DNA of 64,000 bases from Balanoglossus misakiensis. Its lineage: Eukaryota > Hemichordata. The notes beneath the pieces were generated by a model, which was given only the letters and a program-made list of their open reading frames with translations, ran no database searches and was not told the DNA's origin. This document shows positions 42,801 to 62,276 of the stretch, in pieces; positions within the stretch are counted from its first letter, which is position 1, and each line of letters opens with the position of its first letter. The position numbers were made by a program, and so were the translations under genes. The DNA is taken from NCBI GenBank assembly GCA_040954595.2, contig CM082576.2, positions 13,454,001 to 13,518,000 of the forward strand. Reading direction: 5' to 3'.

Positions 42801-43983
42801 CGTCTTGACTTTGTCAAAACTGTTGTCTTACACGCGAACCGCTGCTAACACAAATGTCTAATCGAGCGGCAATTTTCTCCTGTTGAAATTTTCTACTCTC
42901 TAAACGCACCCCGGTTCGTTTACCCCTTTCATTGACATCGCTAATCACAAATAGACACCAAATCTCCCCAAAAGACAAATTTGTGTTCCGAGTCATTACA
43001 TTTATTCAATTATCAATAAGGATAAAGCTTTTCAATTTGAGCCTGACGTTAAATTGTTAGTTTGTTTTTCTCTACTCAACCAAACCTCCCTCCCTCCTCG
43101 CGCCCATTGCGCGCGGGGATTATGAGTTTCGCTATTCGACGATGAATGCCTGAACACTTCTGCCGGGAAATGGGGGAAATAATTCCGATATATCCAAGTA
43201 ATCTTCGCCGTAGCCGTTCTATAATTCTTCGGGGGATGATTTCCACGCAAGTCGCGGCGCGGGAGTGTAAAATCCAAACCCAATTTTATTTTCGTGTAAA
43301 TTATCGGTTGATTATTTGAGAGCGTTTCGGTGTTTAACCCAGTTATGACATCTGAAAAGAAATTGATGATGATTAGGATATTGGTGGAAACTTAAACCCC
43401 GTGTTCTTGAAACTGAAAAGTTTGTTACTTTCCACAAGTCTTGAATTCATGGTTTCCAGTTTTGGAACTCGAACGTTGGTATCGTTGTACCAAAGTGCGG
43501 GGAAATCAACGGTTTGCACGAGTCATCTCAACGTTAATAACCGTTACGGTATGGCATAATATGACAAATGGTGACACAATTAATTGACATTTGCTTCGTG
43601 GACTGGCATCACTGTAGTACAGTATTGTTCATTTGCGAAATATTCTTCTTCATGTACAAGAAGATGAAAAAATGCCGTGAATAGTTTCTTCAGTTTCGAC
43701 TCTCCGTCTGCAAGGTCGGGAAAGCTATTGTTTGATGCGAACAAAGAAATCGGTCGCTTTTTCAATATTTATTACCAGAATGAGAAGCCTGACGATCTGC
43801 GCTTTGTTCATAATTTAGTTGTGTTTCACTGTGAGCGTCACACCCAGATAGAGTCTTCCATTTTCACGGGGCATTGATTAATAGATAAACAGACGGGTCG
43901 ACAATGTGAGAATGTGAATTAGACATGACCACCAGATAGACTTATAGTATCTCCATCGTTTCTCTCAGATCTGGATCTCTGTT
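30811..43983. other. Downstream gene-poor region, no supported gene
   Basis: C runs at 32557-32567, 38979-38990 and 40894-40909, G run at 34280-34293, and an octamer/homeodomain site at 35.3 kb. The longest frames (36079-36492 minus, 36107-36370 plus, 40353-40727 minus) overlap others or lack known domains. Confidence 0.6.
35327..35341 (+). promoter_or_regulatory. POU octamer overlapping a homeodomain site
   Basis: ATTTGCATAATTAG combines a perfect octamer (ATTTGCAT, 35329-35336) with a TAATTA homeodomain site sharing its final T. It is a candidate part of a downstream SIX1/2 enhancer, inferred from motif and position alone. Confidence 0.3.
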
Positions 43984-44155
<172 letters not shown>

Positions 44156-46731
44156 CCCCTACGTTTCAGAGGAAGAAGAAAAGAAGAAACGAAATAATAC
44201 TTTAATTATTTCTTTATTCGTGGATTTTTTTAGAATACTTTATGCAGTTGCAAGTTTAACAGAGAACTTGTTCAATTGCCACTTTTTTCATTTTATTAAT
44301 CAAATATTTGAATATGTTGCCCGAACATTGAAATCAACGCGTTATATTGCCATTAATACGTGCAAGAAAAAAAAGTCGTGAAATACTGCAAATGGTTAAT
44401 TTTCAATTGAAAGTTATGAAGTACAACAGTTGTCAATTGGCTGATGCTTGTCTGGTGTGATGGTTCCGAGCATCTTGTTGAAATCGAAGGCTGAAGTATT
44501 GCTTTGTGATTGTGTCTTGATTGTTCTGCGCTGACTATTGGCAGCGTCTTTTCACCGAGTGGTGTGAGATATACTAGTAGATATCGGTCTTCTTTGTCTT
44601 CTTCCCGAGTGCATCGCTTTCGTGATTCAGTCAAAATTCAGACAGTAAATTTGGGGAAAATTATAATGGTTTGAATGAGAGAGAAAAAACCCACACAAGT
44701 ATGTGCACAGTTTGAGTCTATTCTGACGGACAGTGTTTATATAAACTAAACCACAAAAGAATAGATGGCCCTACTGAAGGAAAAAAGGTGCGAGTATAGC
44801 TCGCAGCATTCCCGCCTGGCACGCAGGGAATAAATTCGGGTGGATGATGTAAGGGTTGTCAGTCGTCTACTAGTACGCTTGACATAACTTGATCAGTTGT
44901 TGTAGGACCATCAAGCTGGCCGCCGAGAGCCATTACGCGTCCCCACTAACAAGAAGTTTATCAACAACGATAAACAATGGCTCCGTCGAAAGGCTGCGCG
45001 CATGCGTGGCAGTCCGGGCAACATGACGGTCGGTCGCGCGGTCACTTCGCGGGAAAACAAAAGATGACGACAACTGGAAGATGATTTGCTCGGGCGAGCA
45101 TGAGCAACAACACCTCACCACTGTTACTGCTCTGATGTAAGAGGTTTGACAAAGAGAGGGCAGATATTGGATTTAGCTCGTTTAAAATAGGCCACATTTT
45201 ATAGCCGCCATACAGTCGGGACCCTGCCCTGCAAATAAAAATGTAAGCCCCGGATAGCATTCCACAGCTCGTTATATGGAGATTTACTGCCCCATCATCG
45301 TCTGCTCCGTCCGAGCCACTATCATCGCAGTCTGCCGTATTTTCGTCATATTCCAGGCCCCCTTTTTCAGAAGTTCCACGAGCTTGGTAAAAAAAATCGT
45401 TGTGCAATTCTCTTTTGGCTGCGGAGAATGCGAAGAGGATGACTGCAGACCAGAGCTCAAAACTCAGTTTAATGAAGTTAGCCTGAACGGTAAACAACAA
45501 CAACAACAACAATAACAATAATAATGGTAATAAAATTATGTAGAGGAAAACCGGAAAGGATGGGTTTCATATACCCGTATTAATAGAAGCGGAAAATCGC
45601 ATCAGTAAGATTTCATGACATTAGAACAGTCCACTTTGTTTTAGTAAATGGCGATTAAGATTCTGCCAGGTTTCAATAAATAAAACCAGATTCACAAGAG
45701 ATGGTCAGACAAAGAAGAAATTGTATTATTCCTGGGATTCTTCGGCTACGGAACACAGGTGTTAAAAGATTAAAATGTATTGGTAATATTAAATGTGATC
45801 GTAACTTATATCAGTTGGATATTGCCGTTTTGTGCAAGACAAAAGTTCAAAGTTCAAGTGAATCAGAGACCATTGCCACTGATAAGACTTCGAAAATACA
45901 ACGTGGCAATTTCAACCCCCCCCCCCCCCAAAAAAAAGGAAAACGTAGAAGTTGGGATTCCGAGAAATAATCTTCCTGGCCTTATTGAAATTTTACATTT
46001 CATTAATGTTTGGTATATTCAGCAAAATTATAAATGTTTAGAACTTTGACTGGATAATATTGAGTCTATAAAAAAATTCTAGTCGAATTTCGATTTTGTC
46101 GTTTATGAGCAGTATTCTCCATTTCGTGCGAGAGGGCTGGCTCCAATAAAATTTACATAATGTGAACAATAAGTAATTCTATACTCTTAGACCCCTCTCG
46201 GCAAATGGAATTAAAACATGTCAATACTGACGACTACAGTTTTGCACTGAAACTGCATTCACACAAAGCAAAGTAGAAGTAATAAAGTCACCGGTTGTCA
46301 CAACAAGAACGGCGGTCAAAGGATAAGCGTTTGCAAAAGTTCTTTGTCATGGCAAGGTAAGTTTCTCGCCACTGAGAGACGTCCGCTCTGTCAGCCATTA
46401 GAGAAAAAAAAACACCCAGCAACGCCTGCCAGCGTGGAGACACCGTCGACGCCAGTTACAGCACTGAAGTGTCAGGGCCTACAGTAATATCATATTTTCA
46501 TAGCTGTGTGCTGTGCGCCGGTGACGATAAACCATGCAATTCTGCGAACCGCTAGAAGAACATGGTGAGATGGACGCGCTTTTCGCTATAGACGCAGACA
46601 GCACGACCAGACAAATAATGGTATTATGTTTTTAAAAAAAAAGAATATGTGCGATGGGGTGCGTTCGAACACCTTATCAGAGACTTGCGATGACGGCTGT
46701 GCGCTGGCAAGCGCAAATGCTCATGGTCGTA
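44156..46731. other. Non-coding, no supported gene
   Basis: Contains the CAA tract at 45495 and a 14-base C run (45916-45929) followed by an A run. The 158-codon minus-strand frame at 45042-45518 begins in the CAA repeat and is not supported as a gene. Confidence 0.55.
45495..45529. repeat. CAA/TAA trinucleotide tract
   Basis: About seven CAA units followed by ATAATA units. It supplies the poly-Leu start of a minus-strand open frame, which for that reason is not credited as a gene. Confidence 0.85.
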
Positions 46732-47019
46732 TTAAAGGGACAAAGTCTCTCTCTCGCTGCCCTTTTCAATTAATTATGTTTGAGAAAACACTCGTTTATG
46801 TTATTCTACATGTGGATATATAGTGAATCAACGTTCAACCACACACTACTTTCATCCTGTTAACTGTTTGTAGACATGAGAGTGAAAATACAAGCTGGAT
46901 GGAAATTGTGTGATTAAACGTTGATTCACTATATATCCACAATGTACATTAAAATAAACGGTGTCTTGTATCAAACATAATGGGAAAAGGGTAGCGAGAG
47001 AGAGACTTTGTCCCTTTAA
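46732..47019. mobile_element. Foldback MITE, T2/Kolobok-like termini (288 bp)
   Basis: The left arm begins TTAAAGGGACAAAGTCTCTC; the right arm is its reverse complement, ending GAGACTTTGTCCCTTTAA at 47019. Arms stay similar for over 100 bp on each side, including GTGGATATATAGTGAATCAA on the left and its complement on the right, leaving a short centre. The TTAAAGGGA terminus fits the TTAAAGGRR pattern described for T2-type MITEs of the Kolobok superfamily, which duplicate TTAA on insertion. High arm identity suggests a fairly young insertion. No coding capacity. Confidence 0.85.
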
Positions 47020-53841
<6,822 letters not shown>

Positions 53842-54181
53842 GAACATTTTACAAGAAGGTTCCGATTTTCTGGTACCTAAAAAGGCCGATGGTTACAAAC
53901 TGAAGACAAAAAACACGCAAGTAACAAGCCCGCATCCTAACGTTATCAAAGAAGACGGGCGACAAGATTGGGTGATTCTTATGTTCTTGCCCATCACGGA
54001 AGCCCATAGACAAGAACCTATAGCCTTCGTGTTGTACTCTTCACTTTTGCTCACTCACACACAGCTGAAGCAAGTGACAAGATGTATTACGGTGGAAGAT
54101 TCTTCCGAGGAGTTTATTGATCACCTGAAACACCTGCCTGACTCCGGTATAATGAAATGCGGATTGGCTTTTTCCTGGTGA
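53842..54181 (+). CDS. Possible terminal coding exon of an unrecognised gene
   Basis: An open frame from 53768 to the TGA at 54179-54181 has protein-like character over 53842-54178: charged and hydrophobic residues alternate sensibly (for example DWVILMFLPITEAHRQEP, then IAFVLYSS, then TVEDSSEEFIDHLKHLPDSG), unlike the Cys/Ser/Leu-rich chance frames elsewhere in the window. A plausible acceptor (TCGCTTTTACAG) ends at 53841, so this could be a last exon of about 112 codons. There is no in-frame ATG near the start of this stretch. I do not recognise the family and could not identify upstream exons. It may equally be a pseudogene fragment or chance. Confidence 0.3.
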
Positions 54182-54847
54182 CATGTCAGTTTATAATTAA
54201 TAGCCGGGTCATGTTCTCTTGCAACACAGACAAGAGAATGTATGGCCACAAAAAATGCCGTCTACATTCTGAATGAAATCCGATGAATATCTGTACATGG
54301 TCACTAAGCGGGACCCCCGACATTATATGCTGAACTAACCATTCCACGCATGCGTTGTTTCTTGTCCGAAGCCTATTCTCAGCATCCATCTGCGGTTTGT
54401 CGCCATCAAATAAAAGTGTACATGTTTGCATATACATGCGTTCAACACGTGGGCATTTGTCAATAGTAGCACATGTGCGACATATGGTCTTCGGCCAATC
54501 ACGCCGCATTCAACATGAATAGTGAATCGTTCCCCGTGTACCGGCATTTTCCTTTATGGTATTAATACCTACCTTATTCTTCAAATGTTGATAGTTTTAA
54601 GTCTTTGGGCCCGGTGCAATGTTTGCACGTGGTACATTTATCCCCCCGTAACATCTATTATCTGCAATACAGAACATGCTTACATTTGAAACACATGGTC
54701 CATAATATATAAAAAGATCGATGATGATTTCCATACGGCTAAATTTTAGTCCAAGTGTGGCAGTAATATTTGAAAACTGAATGCAGGGGGGAATAGACGG
54801 AAATTTAAACACCCGATTTTGTGATGTTGATTAAATCATTCCTCAGT

Positions 54848-54940
54848 TAGTGGACCATTAGCCTAGTACCTCGCCGTATTTTGTCCGCTTTGCTTCCAAA
54901 ACGACAAAATACGGCGAGGTATATTAGGCTAGTGGACCAT
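54848..54940. mobile_element. Tiny hairpin element, copy 1 (71 bp) with 11 bp target duplication
   Basis: The direct repeat TAGTGGACCAT stands at 54848-54858 and 54930-54940. Between them, 54859-54929 folds into a hairpin: CCTCGCCGTATTTTGTC pairs perfectly (17 bp) with its complement, with further outer pairing GCCTA/TAGGC and a loop of 17 bases. The minus strand of the loop and right stem carries GGAAGCAAAGCGGACAA, shared with two other copies at 58.5 and 59.9 kb. Confidence 0.85.
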
Positions 54941-55247
54941 ATGATGTCCGAGCAAAGAAAGGGGAAGTCCAATAAGTGCTACCAGTATTGTATTTGAATA
55001 AGTCATTACGCCTTTGCAGCATGGTTTTCACGCAGTGTTTATCTAGCTGAAAATTTGGCAATGAATTTCATAAGCGGCGGGCAATAAAAGTTAAACAAAC
55101 ACTCGACGTGTTCGAGTAAATTAGTTTGCCATCAGACTTCTTCAAGTGCACAAACTGTTTAGCGCGTGTAGAAAACAATGGATACCATAAATTGGGGCAC
55201 GGCGTTTTGAACAATATTATATTACACCAATACCTTCTGTTAAATAA

Positions 55248-55308
55248 TGTCTGTCTGTCTGTCTGTCTGACTGTCTGTCTGTCTGTCTGTCTGTTTCTGC
55301 CTGTCTGT
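55248..55308. repeat. TCTG tetranucleotide microsatellite
   Basis: About 14 TCTG units with three variants (TCTGACTG, TTTC, TGCC). Confidence 0.92.
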
Positions 55309-57775
55309 TACAACATGTAGCTAAACGTGGCCAGAAGATTTCGTGAAGATATGCTGAAGAGAAAAGTACAGAGCTAAGTAGCATTATTGTTATTTTTAAC
55401 GTCCATAATCAATTGTACATCCACGTCCATGTAGAGTGGAAGAAGCGAAATAAAGTGATTAATAACGGAATGTGAATAAACGCAAAACTAGCACATTTTG
55501 ATATGTAATTACAGTTACTACGAAAAGGAACAAATTCAAGGCCTAAAAATGAAGAAAATATATTAAAATAATGTTTACAACAGGCTGCACACACAAAGGA
55601 GACTCTCGCTGGCTTTGGCGATACGTTCGGCGAGCCATCAGCGACTGCGCGTTCGGATATATACACACGTACATGTATATGGACGCGGTCTGCACAAGCA
55701 CACAAGTAATTCTGATAAAATTCAGGACGAAGAAATGTTTGACTTATATGGTTAGGGGAAAATGACGCCATATTTGAAATGTACATACACATATCTAGAA
55801 CGAGATAACATTGGTCACAGAACCTGATTGGTTTCACTGAAATGAACACTGAATGATGAGAATCACTGAGTCTTAAAACAAATATATGAAAGTGGTGGTT
55901 GGGCGATACATTTTCATCATTGTACAAAGTCATTCTATGGTTTCATCAAAATGATGTGATAAATGTACACAATCAATCATTATCGGATTTCAATGACATA
56001 TCTGGTGGATTTTTATTATGAATGGTGAATGCAGTTAACACCAATCCATACTGGTAGTATTTACGACATTTAATACCAAGTTGTCATATTTTTTTTTCGA
56101 ATCACTAACATTTTTCATCTTCATTCTGACAAGGACGATATTTTCGGAGAGGTGAAAATGTGTGCGTGTGCGCGTGCGCATTTAAGTCGCCGGAGTTTGG
56201 TGTGATTAGTATATCATGGTCGACTTAATTTTACATCTATATAGCGATTTGTGTCAAAAGCGAGTTTTTTTTCTCGGTTTCTCTCTCTCTATTTTGTCAA
56301 CTGGAAACTTAAGTACAATCTTTGAAAAATTCGAATAAAATATGCATACCACATCGTGTTTGGGGAGTTTCGAGTAAAATTTGTAACTGGGATTTTACCG
56401 ACAGAACTTTCAAATTAAATACCTACTACGAACATTTTCAATCGAAATATAAAGCTCTCTATTTGATTTTGGCGGGAATAGTAAAGTGGCTTCTTACTCC
56501 ACACATATTTTTAATGAGGTATGAAAGACATTTCCTCTTTATTGTTATCGAGTAGAATAGTCTGTAACTTTAGTTTCGGACATGTGACCAATAGCTTCGT
56601 ACATCGTGCAAACCATGAACATGTACATAAAATAAACAAAAAACTCCCCAAAACAATCTCGGCTAACATTATTTTAATGATGTCAAGTTTATACAAGTAT
56701 ATATGAAGTTGTTTTACCAACCAAGAGATGTGTACCCAAATGTATTGCTTCGTAGAAATCTTGATATATATTCATGCCTGTCTAAAAAGTTCTCTAAAAT
56801 GAATTGTCTATTTAGAATTCACCTGCAATCACTTCAGTAAGTGTGTACTAAGTCTGTTTTCGGAAGGGATTGCACAACAGCAGTTAACATTTGAATTTGC
56901 AGAATGGTCAACGATACTGCTTTTTAAAATGAGTAATGAAAAGCGGTAACGTTCGATGAAAATCGCATGAAAGGAAAACAGACAAAGGTGATGGCGTCAT
57001 CGGGGTTTGAATGTCTCTACACAAACACCTTTGTGCGGGTGATGTGACTGTGAAGGGCTGTGTCATTGATGTTTTCCACTTTTTAATCCATCCTGGTAAA
57101 TTCCTGGCCATAACATTGGTGGATTGGCGAAAGCTATCGGGCATGACGGTCATCTCTCAAAGTCAAAGACCATGAACAGACCAGACGCTGTTGGCGGGTC
57201 GTGCTGTGACTCCTGCGATAAAAAGAAATACATATTTTTGAAATACTTGTGGCGTGGCGGTATTTTGCATTGAAATATCAGTCCAGCAACGCAGTCGATG
57301 GGATATTCGCCAATGCTGTCAGATGTCGGAACTGTATTCAAATTAAAAGTGATATAATGAAAATATGTAATTTATCGTAAATTCCTACTACATGTACTAC
57401 TACCTATGGAAATTACGCTTGGAGAACATTTTGGTACAAATAGCTGCTATGAAAGAGAGTTGTGTTGTCAGTGATGCTGGTTGGAGAGATTGGCGGATGA
57501 TCAGTTCAGCCGAACCACGCACAAATCGTGTTATAAACATGTCCGGATGCAGATTGGGTGTGCGTGTTGAGAGAGAGAGTGAGAGTGGTTTCCAGAAATA
57601 GGAAATGACCACATGTTTAGCGCACAAATGGAAATGGAAATAATATCTCTAAGAAAATATCCTGGTACGCAATCGCAATGTTATGGCGATAAACGGAAGG
57701 CACATTAACCCGGACACTACGTTATTTTTTGTTGTTGAAAAATCATGATTTTTTGATGTTGAAAAATCATAATAG

Positions 57776-57825
<50 letters not shown>

Positions 57826-57839
57826 GCCCCTCTCTCTCG
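57776..57839. repeat. TC dinucleotide microsatellite
   Basis: A TC tract with a single TTTC and a CCCGCCCC interruption. Immediately upstream (57730-57772) GTTGAAAAATCAT occurs twice in tandem, about 27 bp apart. Confidence 0.93.
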
Positions 57840-58520
57840 CAGTAGAATCGTTTTTGAGTGACTTTAATTTCCGAGTCATCGTGATTCTATCTTGAAAAGC
57901 GCCCGTCAATCACACCATCAAATACAGAGGTGTTTCATCAGAATCTGCTCCAGACTTCTGATGGACTTATCTCAAGTCCGAAGCATTATTAATTTTCCGC
58001 AAATAAAATTGCCGTGCATATCACTTACGACGGCACTTCCAATATAAACATCATGCACAGCCACATTCCATATATTGACATGACGTCACGGTCAATTTAA
58101 ACACACACCGAGACTATGATATCATATAGCGTATCATAGATCGAGTCCATCTTAAAAATACTTGTCGCTGACACAAGATACTTAACGACAAATTCGGGCG
58201 GCAACGCAAACCGACTATCTTTCATGACGCAGTGTTAGTCATAATGGACGCGATGACAATCAACAAAAGTATAATCACACATAAAAGATGACAGACGCAA
58301 TAAACATGATGAATACACATAAATCAATTGCTGAAGGGCCCTTGCAGCATCTGACAGTCAGTCAGTCAGTCTGATATGTCTTGTTCTGTCGCGCGGACAG
58401 CCACAAGCATAATCATACGATCACCGTATGGCCAGTGCTACTACACGAAGAGTTGACAAAATATAAACCAATTCTTCGGCGAAGAACCAGAAATACAAAT
58501 CGAGGCAGTATCAAGTGCAT

Positions 58521-58613
58521 GGTTGGCGCTAGTCTAGTGTCTTGCCGTCTGCTTCGCTCTCAAAACTAAGCAAAGCGGACAAGAAAACGGCTATACTAGA
58601 CTAGGTTGGCGCT
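58521..58613. mobile_element. Tiny hairpin element, copy 2 (73 bp) with 10 bp target duplication
   Basis: The direct repeat GGTTGGCGCT flanks the element at 58521-58530 and 58604-58613. The insert 58531-58603 is palindromic (AGTCTAGT at one end, ACTAGACT at the other; inner GTCTGCTTCGCT opposite AGCAAAGCGGAC with two mismatches) and carries the family core AAGCAAAGCGGACAA on the plus strand. It is the most diverged of the three copies. Confidence 0.8.
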
Positions 58614-59858
58614 TGACTCCTTTTATCAGACCTCATAAGAAAGATTCTGGGACATAGTGCAGGGAACGTTGTGTTGGAGATTTAATATAAGCAACATCAA
58701 ATCCTTTCAATTAAAATACGGAACGTTGAATATGTTTGGAAAATATATTTCCGGACTTGTCCATGTCGTATTTCTAGTTCGTCTCCATTTGGAAAAAAGC
58801 GCGAATAGTGACCACTTTATGTGGACATGGATCATTTCCGAAATTTTAACAACAAAAATAAAAGGCGAATTAATATTTACATGTATGTTTGTTCATATAC
58901 ATGTAGTCCATGGTGTTTATCAGTTTTGTCGACTTCCGACTCGCCGCAGATACCAGCGAAGAGAATTCGGAAATTTCAAGTCAAAGGTAAGTGCCATTAG
59001 GGTTCACTGGATTCATTGTATTCGCGTACAAGGCTGGATGACTTCGTGCGATGGTGTTCTGTTTGCGAATGCAACATATATGCCGCTGTTTATCGCTGTT
59101 TGATTGACGTCCCTGCCCCGTTATTCTGATCTGCACATATCTCCCACGGGGTCAGACCCCACCTGGAGATCGAAAGTTACTAATAATTCTGAAGGACATA
59201 GCATAAAAAGTTTCATTGATTTGTTGAAGAGTTTTGTTTTGTGCGCGTCATTTGACCGTTTTCCCGCCATGTGCGCCATATTGGCTAGAATCCGGTAACC
59301 AGGCAACAAATCTAATGTATCGATGGAGTTGACTAAGATATCAATGCTGGCATATGTTACTCATATTATCGAAGTGAATATGTGTGGTCCGTGTTTTATT
59401 TGATTTGTTATGCGATCTCTTACAAGTTTAATGAATATTATCGATGCCACACCGATTGTGGATCGTGTTTTTTGATTGGTCAGACGGCCCGGCCTGCATA
59501 ATTATAAGCGAATCAGGCGGGACGCATCAAATTTCGCCGCACACCTAGTCTACAGCTATTTATTTCACACGGTTGAATTATGACGTTGGGAGGCGAATAC
59601 AATACCCAATAATTGACCTTGTAATTAAAGGAAACAAATTCATCCGTTCGCAATGCACCGAAATTTTGGCTTTTATCGTTTGGGTTTTATAGATTTGCAT
59701 CGTCAACTCCAAATCTCACGTTACAGAAGTAACACACGGCGCGTTGGTTTGTCCGGGTTTCGTGCACCAGACTGTATTCAGTCTGAAAAGACACCCATGC
59801 AGAATATTGCCTGTTTAGTGAGCCTCCCTTTGAACAGAATTGAAGGCACATTGCGTAT

Positions 59859-59938
59859 AGTTTAGAGTAGCCTAGTCCCAGCCGTACTTTGGAAGCAAAG
59901 CGGACAAAATACGGCTAGGACTAGGCTAAGTTTAGAGT
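59859..59938. mobile_element. Tiny hairpin element, copy 3 (60 bp) with 10 bp target duplication
   Basis: The direct repeat AGTTTAGAGT flanks it at 59859-59868 and 59929-59938. The insert 59869-59928 has an 18 bp stem with one mismatch (AGCCTAGTCC.AGCCGTA at the left). The inner part TTTGGAAGCAAAGCGGACAA contains a nested mini-hairpin (CTTTG/CAAAG) and the shared core. The core is on the plus strand. Confidence 0.85.
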
Positions 59939-61945
59939 GACACCGTTTTTGGTGCCTCGGACTTTCAAAGCATAAGCCCACCTCTCTCCACACGTCATTT
60001 CTGGACAGTCGCTAGCCAAAAAATGTAAAACGCGGCGGATCTTTTCTTGTCTTGAGGTCACTCATACATAATTAATAATTCTGTTCCACGTCAGGCTGAC
60101 GTCTGGATAGTTAGCCTCGCAGTAAAATCCACCTTCTTCTCATATTCAATATCGCTGACAGTTCTCGCTAGTCTCGTTTACTAAGCAAGGTGCCCCCAAT
60201 GCACCGTTGGCAGACTTATTGGCTGGAATGGTGACGTCACTTGGCGTCTCTGACACCCCTGGGCCGGGAAAACTTCCTTGCGAGTAATGTGTGAACTTAC
60301 ACTAACATACACACACATTTTGACTTCATAGATTTCTCGCCAATCATCAGAGTATCGGTTTTACAAGCAAACCTTATGTCAATAACCTTGTTGTTAGGGG
60401 GTTTGGAATTGCTCACGTGGATCACCCGATAAAAGCTTGGCGAGGTTTTTTTGCTTATCGACGTGCGTAAGTCTACCCCCTACTACCACTCCGCCGTCCC
60501 TGTAAATCACGTTGACATTGACAATAAACAGCTCCGAGAGTGTTGACAAATTACCCACGATGATGCGCTATCCTAAATCGTTGTTTGTAATGGGGAGCAC
60601 CAGCAGATATGCGAGCTAAAATACAACGTGGTCAGACAAGTCGCCAAATCGTAAACTGACTCCCACAGTAGAAACGCTAAACAGACTCGAGTCAGCGAAC
60701 CCCACGACCGTCAGTAAGATATTACGTGTGAAACCCCGTCTCGAGGAACGCCCGGCGCGGCACGAATAACGCGGTAACTTGTGACAAATGTTACCGAGGG
60801 GCCGGGGCCTGCCACGATAACACTGCCTGTGTGCGGCTTGGGGGTTGAAGTTCTTCGTATGAAAAAAAAACACATCAAGATATAAAACGTAAACGGTTAT
60901 CAGTTGGTTGCAGGAATCTGAGGGCAAATGATAAAATTAAGTTTAAAGGAAGCAGTGTTTCTCCTCCAAAATGGTTTGTCAACTGGTCACCCACAGCGCC
61001 GAGGTTCGATGATGTCAGACTTTTTTTTTAAAACAAAAAGTTGGCCGTTCTCCCTCCGCCTCTTCCGGCCGAGCCTTATCGCAGCATGAGGGCTGCTCGA
61101 ATTCCCAACTTGAAATGTACAGTATTCATTTTCATAGTTTTTGGAATCCCATCCAGCTTTAATGGCGTATCCCGTGACTCCATGAGTGTAAAAAGGTCAC
61201 ATGACATCCGATGTACATTTCATCAGGTTGGCTAATAAATTTCAGAAATCCTGCGCCAGACGATGACCTCAGTACGCCCGCCGTGGGTACAACCCACACC
61301 AGAGGACTATCTGCCAGTCAAAGAGAAATATACAAAAGAAATCGACACGAGTGCTGTTTACGTTTATGGTTTAAGATTGTGAGTAAGAAAACCCGGCCGG
61401 ACCGACCACGGCTGAGGCTTTCGACGCGCTGACAGACAAACCAAGAGGACCTAGGCGCTAACATTCGCAGTAAAGTGTAGAGGGTTTTCAGCTGATTCTT
61501 ATTTTCATAACAACAAAAACACGGATTTTCAGTGCAGAAATCGACGCATTTCTTCGGGGATTGAAAATTCTCCTTGTTTCTAAGTCCAGAACATCCACTA
61601 ATATTATAATTCAATGCGGGTAATTGCTACTTTCAATACGGAGTGTACAGTTTCGGTATTTTTCCTCGTCTTGGATCAAATTCAAAGAATTGGTGCGACT
61701 GACTCAGGCGAGCAATTTGAGACGGTATCATCTTGAAAGAACGCCCTCGGCATGTGTAGCGGATGACATACGGCATTGTGAACCAATTCCGCGTACCAGT
61801 GTCTTCCCGCATGGTATTATCCAGAAATTCTGCCAGGGCACCAATTGATATCGCTAGTACTCTGTTGTCTGCACATTTCAGCGGATATTTAGCCACTGTC
61901 AACACTTGTCATTACCAGAGACAATCGCAGTCAGCATATACGTAT

Positions 61946-62023
61946 CCAGCAATCATGATCAACTTATTTATAAACTGCGAAAATCCAGCAATCATGATCA
62001 ACTTATTTATAAACTGCGAAAAT
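61946..62023. repeat. Perfect 39 bp tandem duplication
   Basis: 61946-61984 and 61985-62023 are identical; each begins CCAGCAATCATGATCAACTT. The absence of any mismatch indicates a recent duplication. Confidence 0.97.
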
Positions 62024-62276
62024 CGATGAAAACGCCACACTGGAAAATAAATAAATAACGCACTTGTCAAATTAGTTATAGTCAGCGGAGGTGCATATCA
62101 TTCAGTCATTTCTTAGTCCCCGCGGACGAAGTCCAATGGACTGGGCTCAGTCCGTCCACTGATTTCATTCAACGGTGGTACAAGGACAATATACTAACTC
62201 GCACATGTGCGCGCACGTCAATTTATTTTGCGCTACGATCCAATTTGGTTGCCAGGTGGCCATTTTGTTTCGAATG

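Noticed and set aside
45042-45518. Minus-strand open frame of 158 codons, the longest outside SIX1/2
   Set aside because: It starts in a CAA microsatellite (poly-Leu) and no domain or codon pattern supports a gene. The acidic DDSGSDGADDDG stretch is suggestive but not enough.
58657-59103. Plus-strand frame of 148 codons
   Set aside because: Composition is random, no homologous family is recognised, and no neighbouring exons were found.
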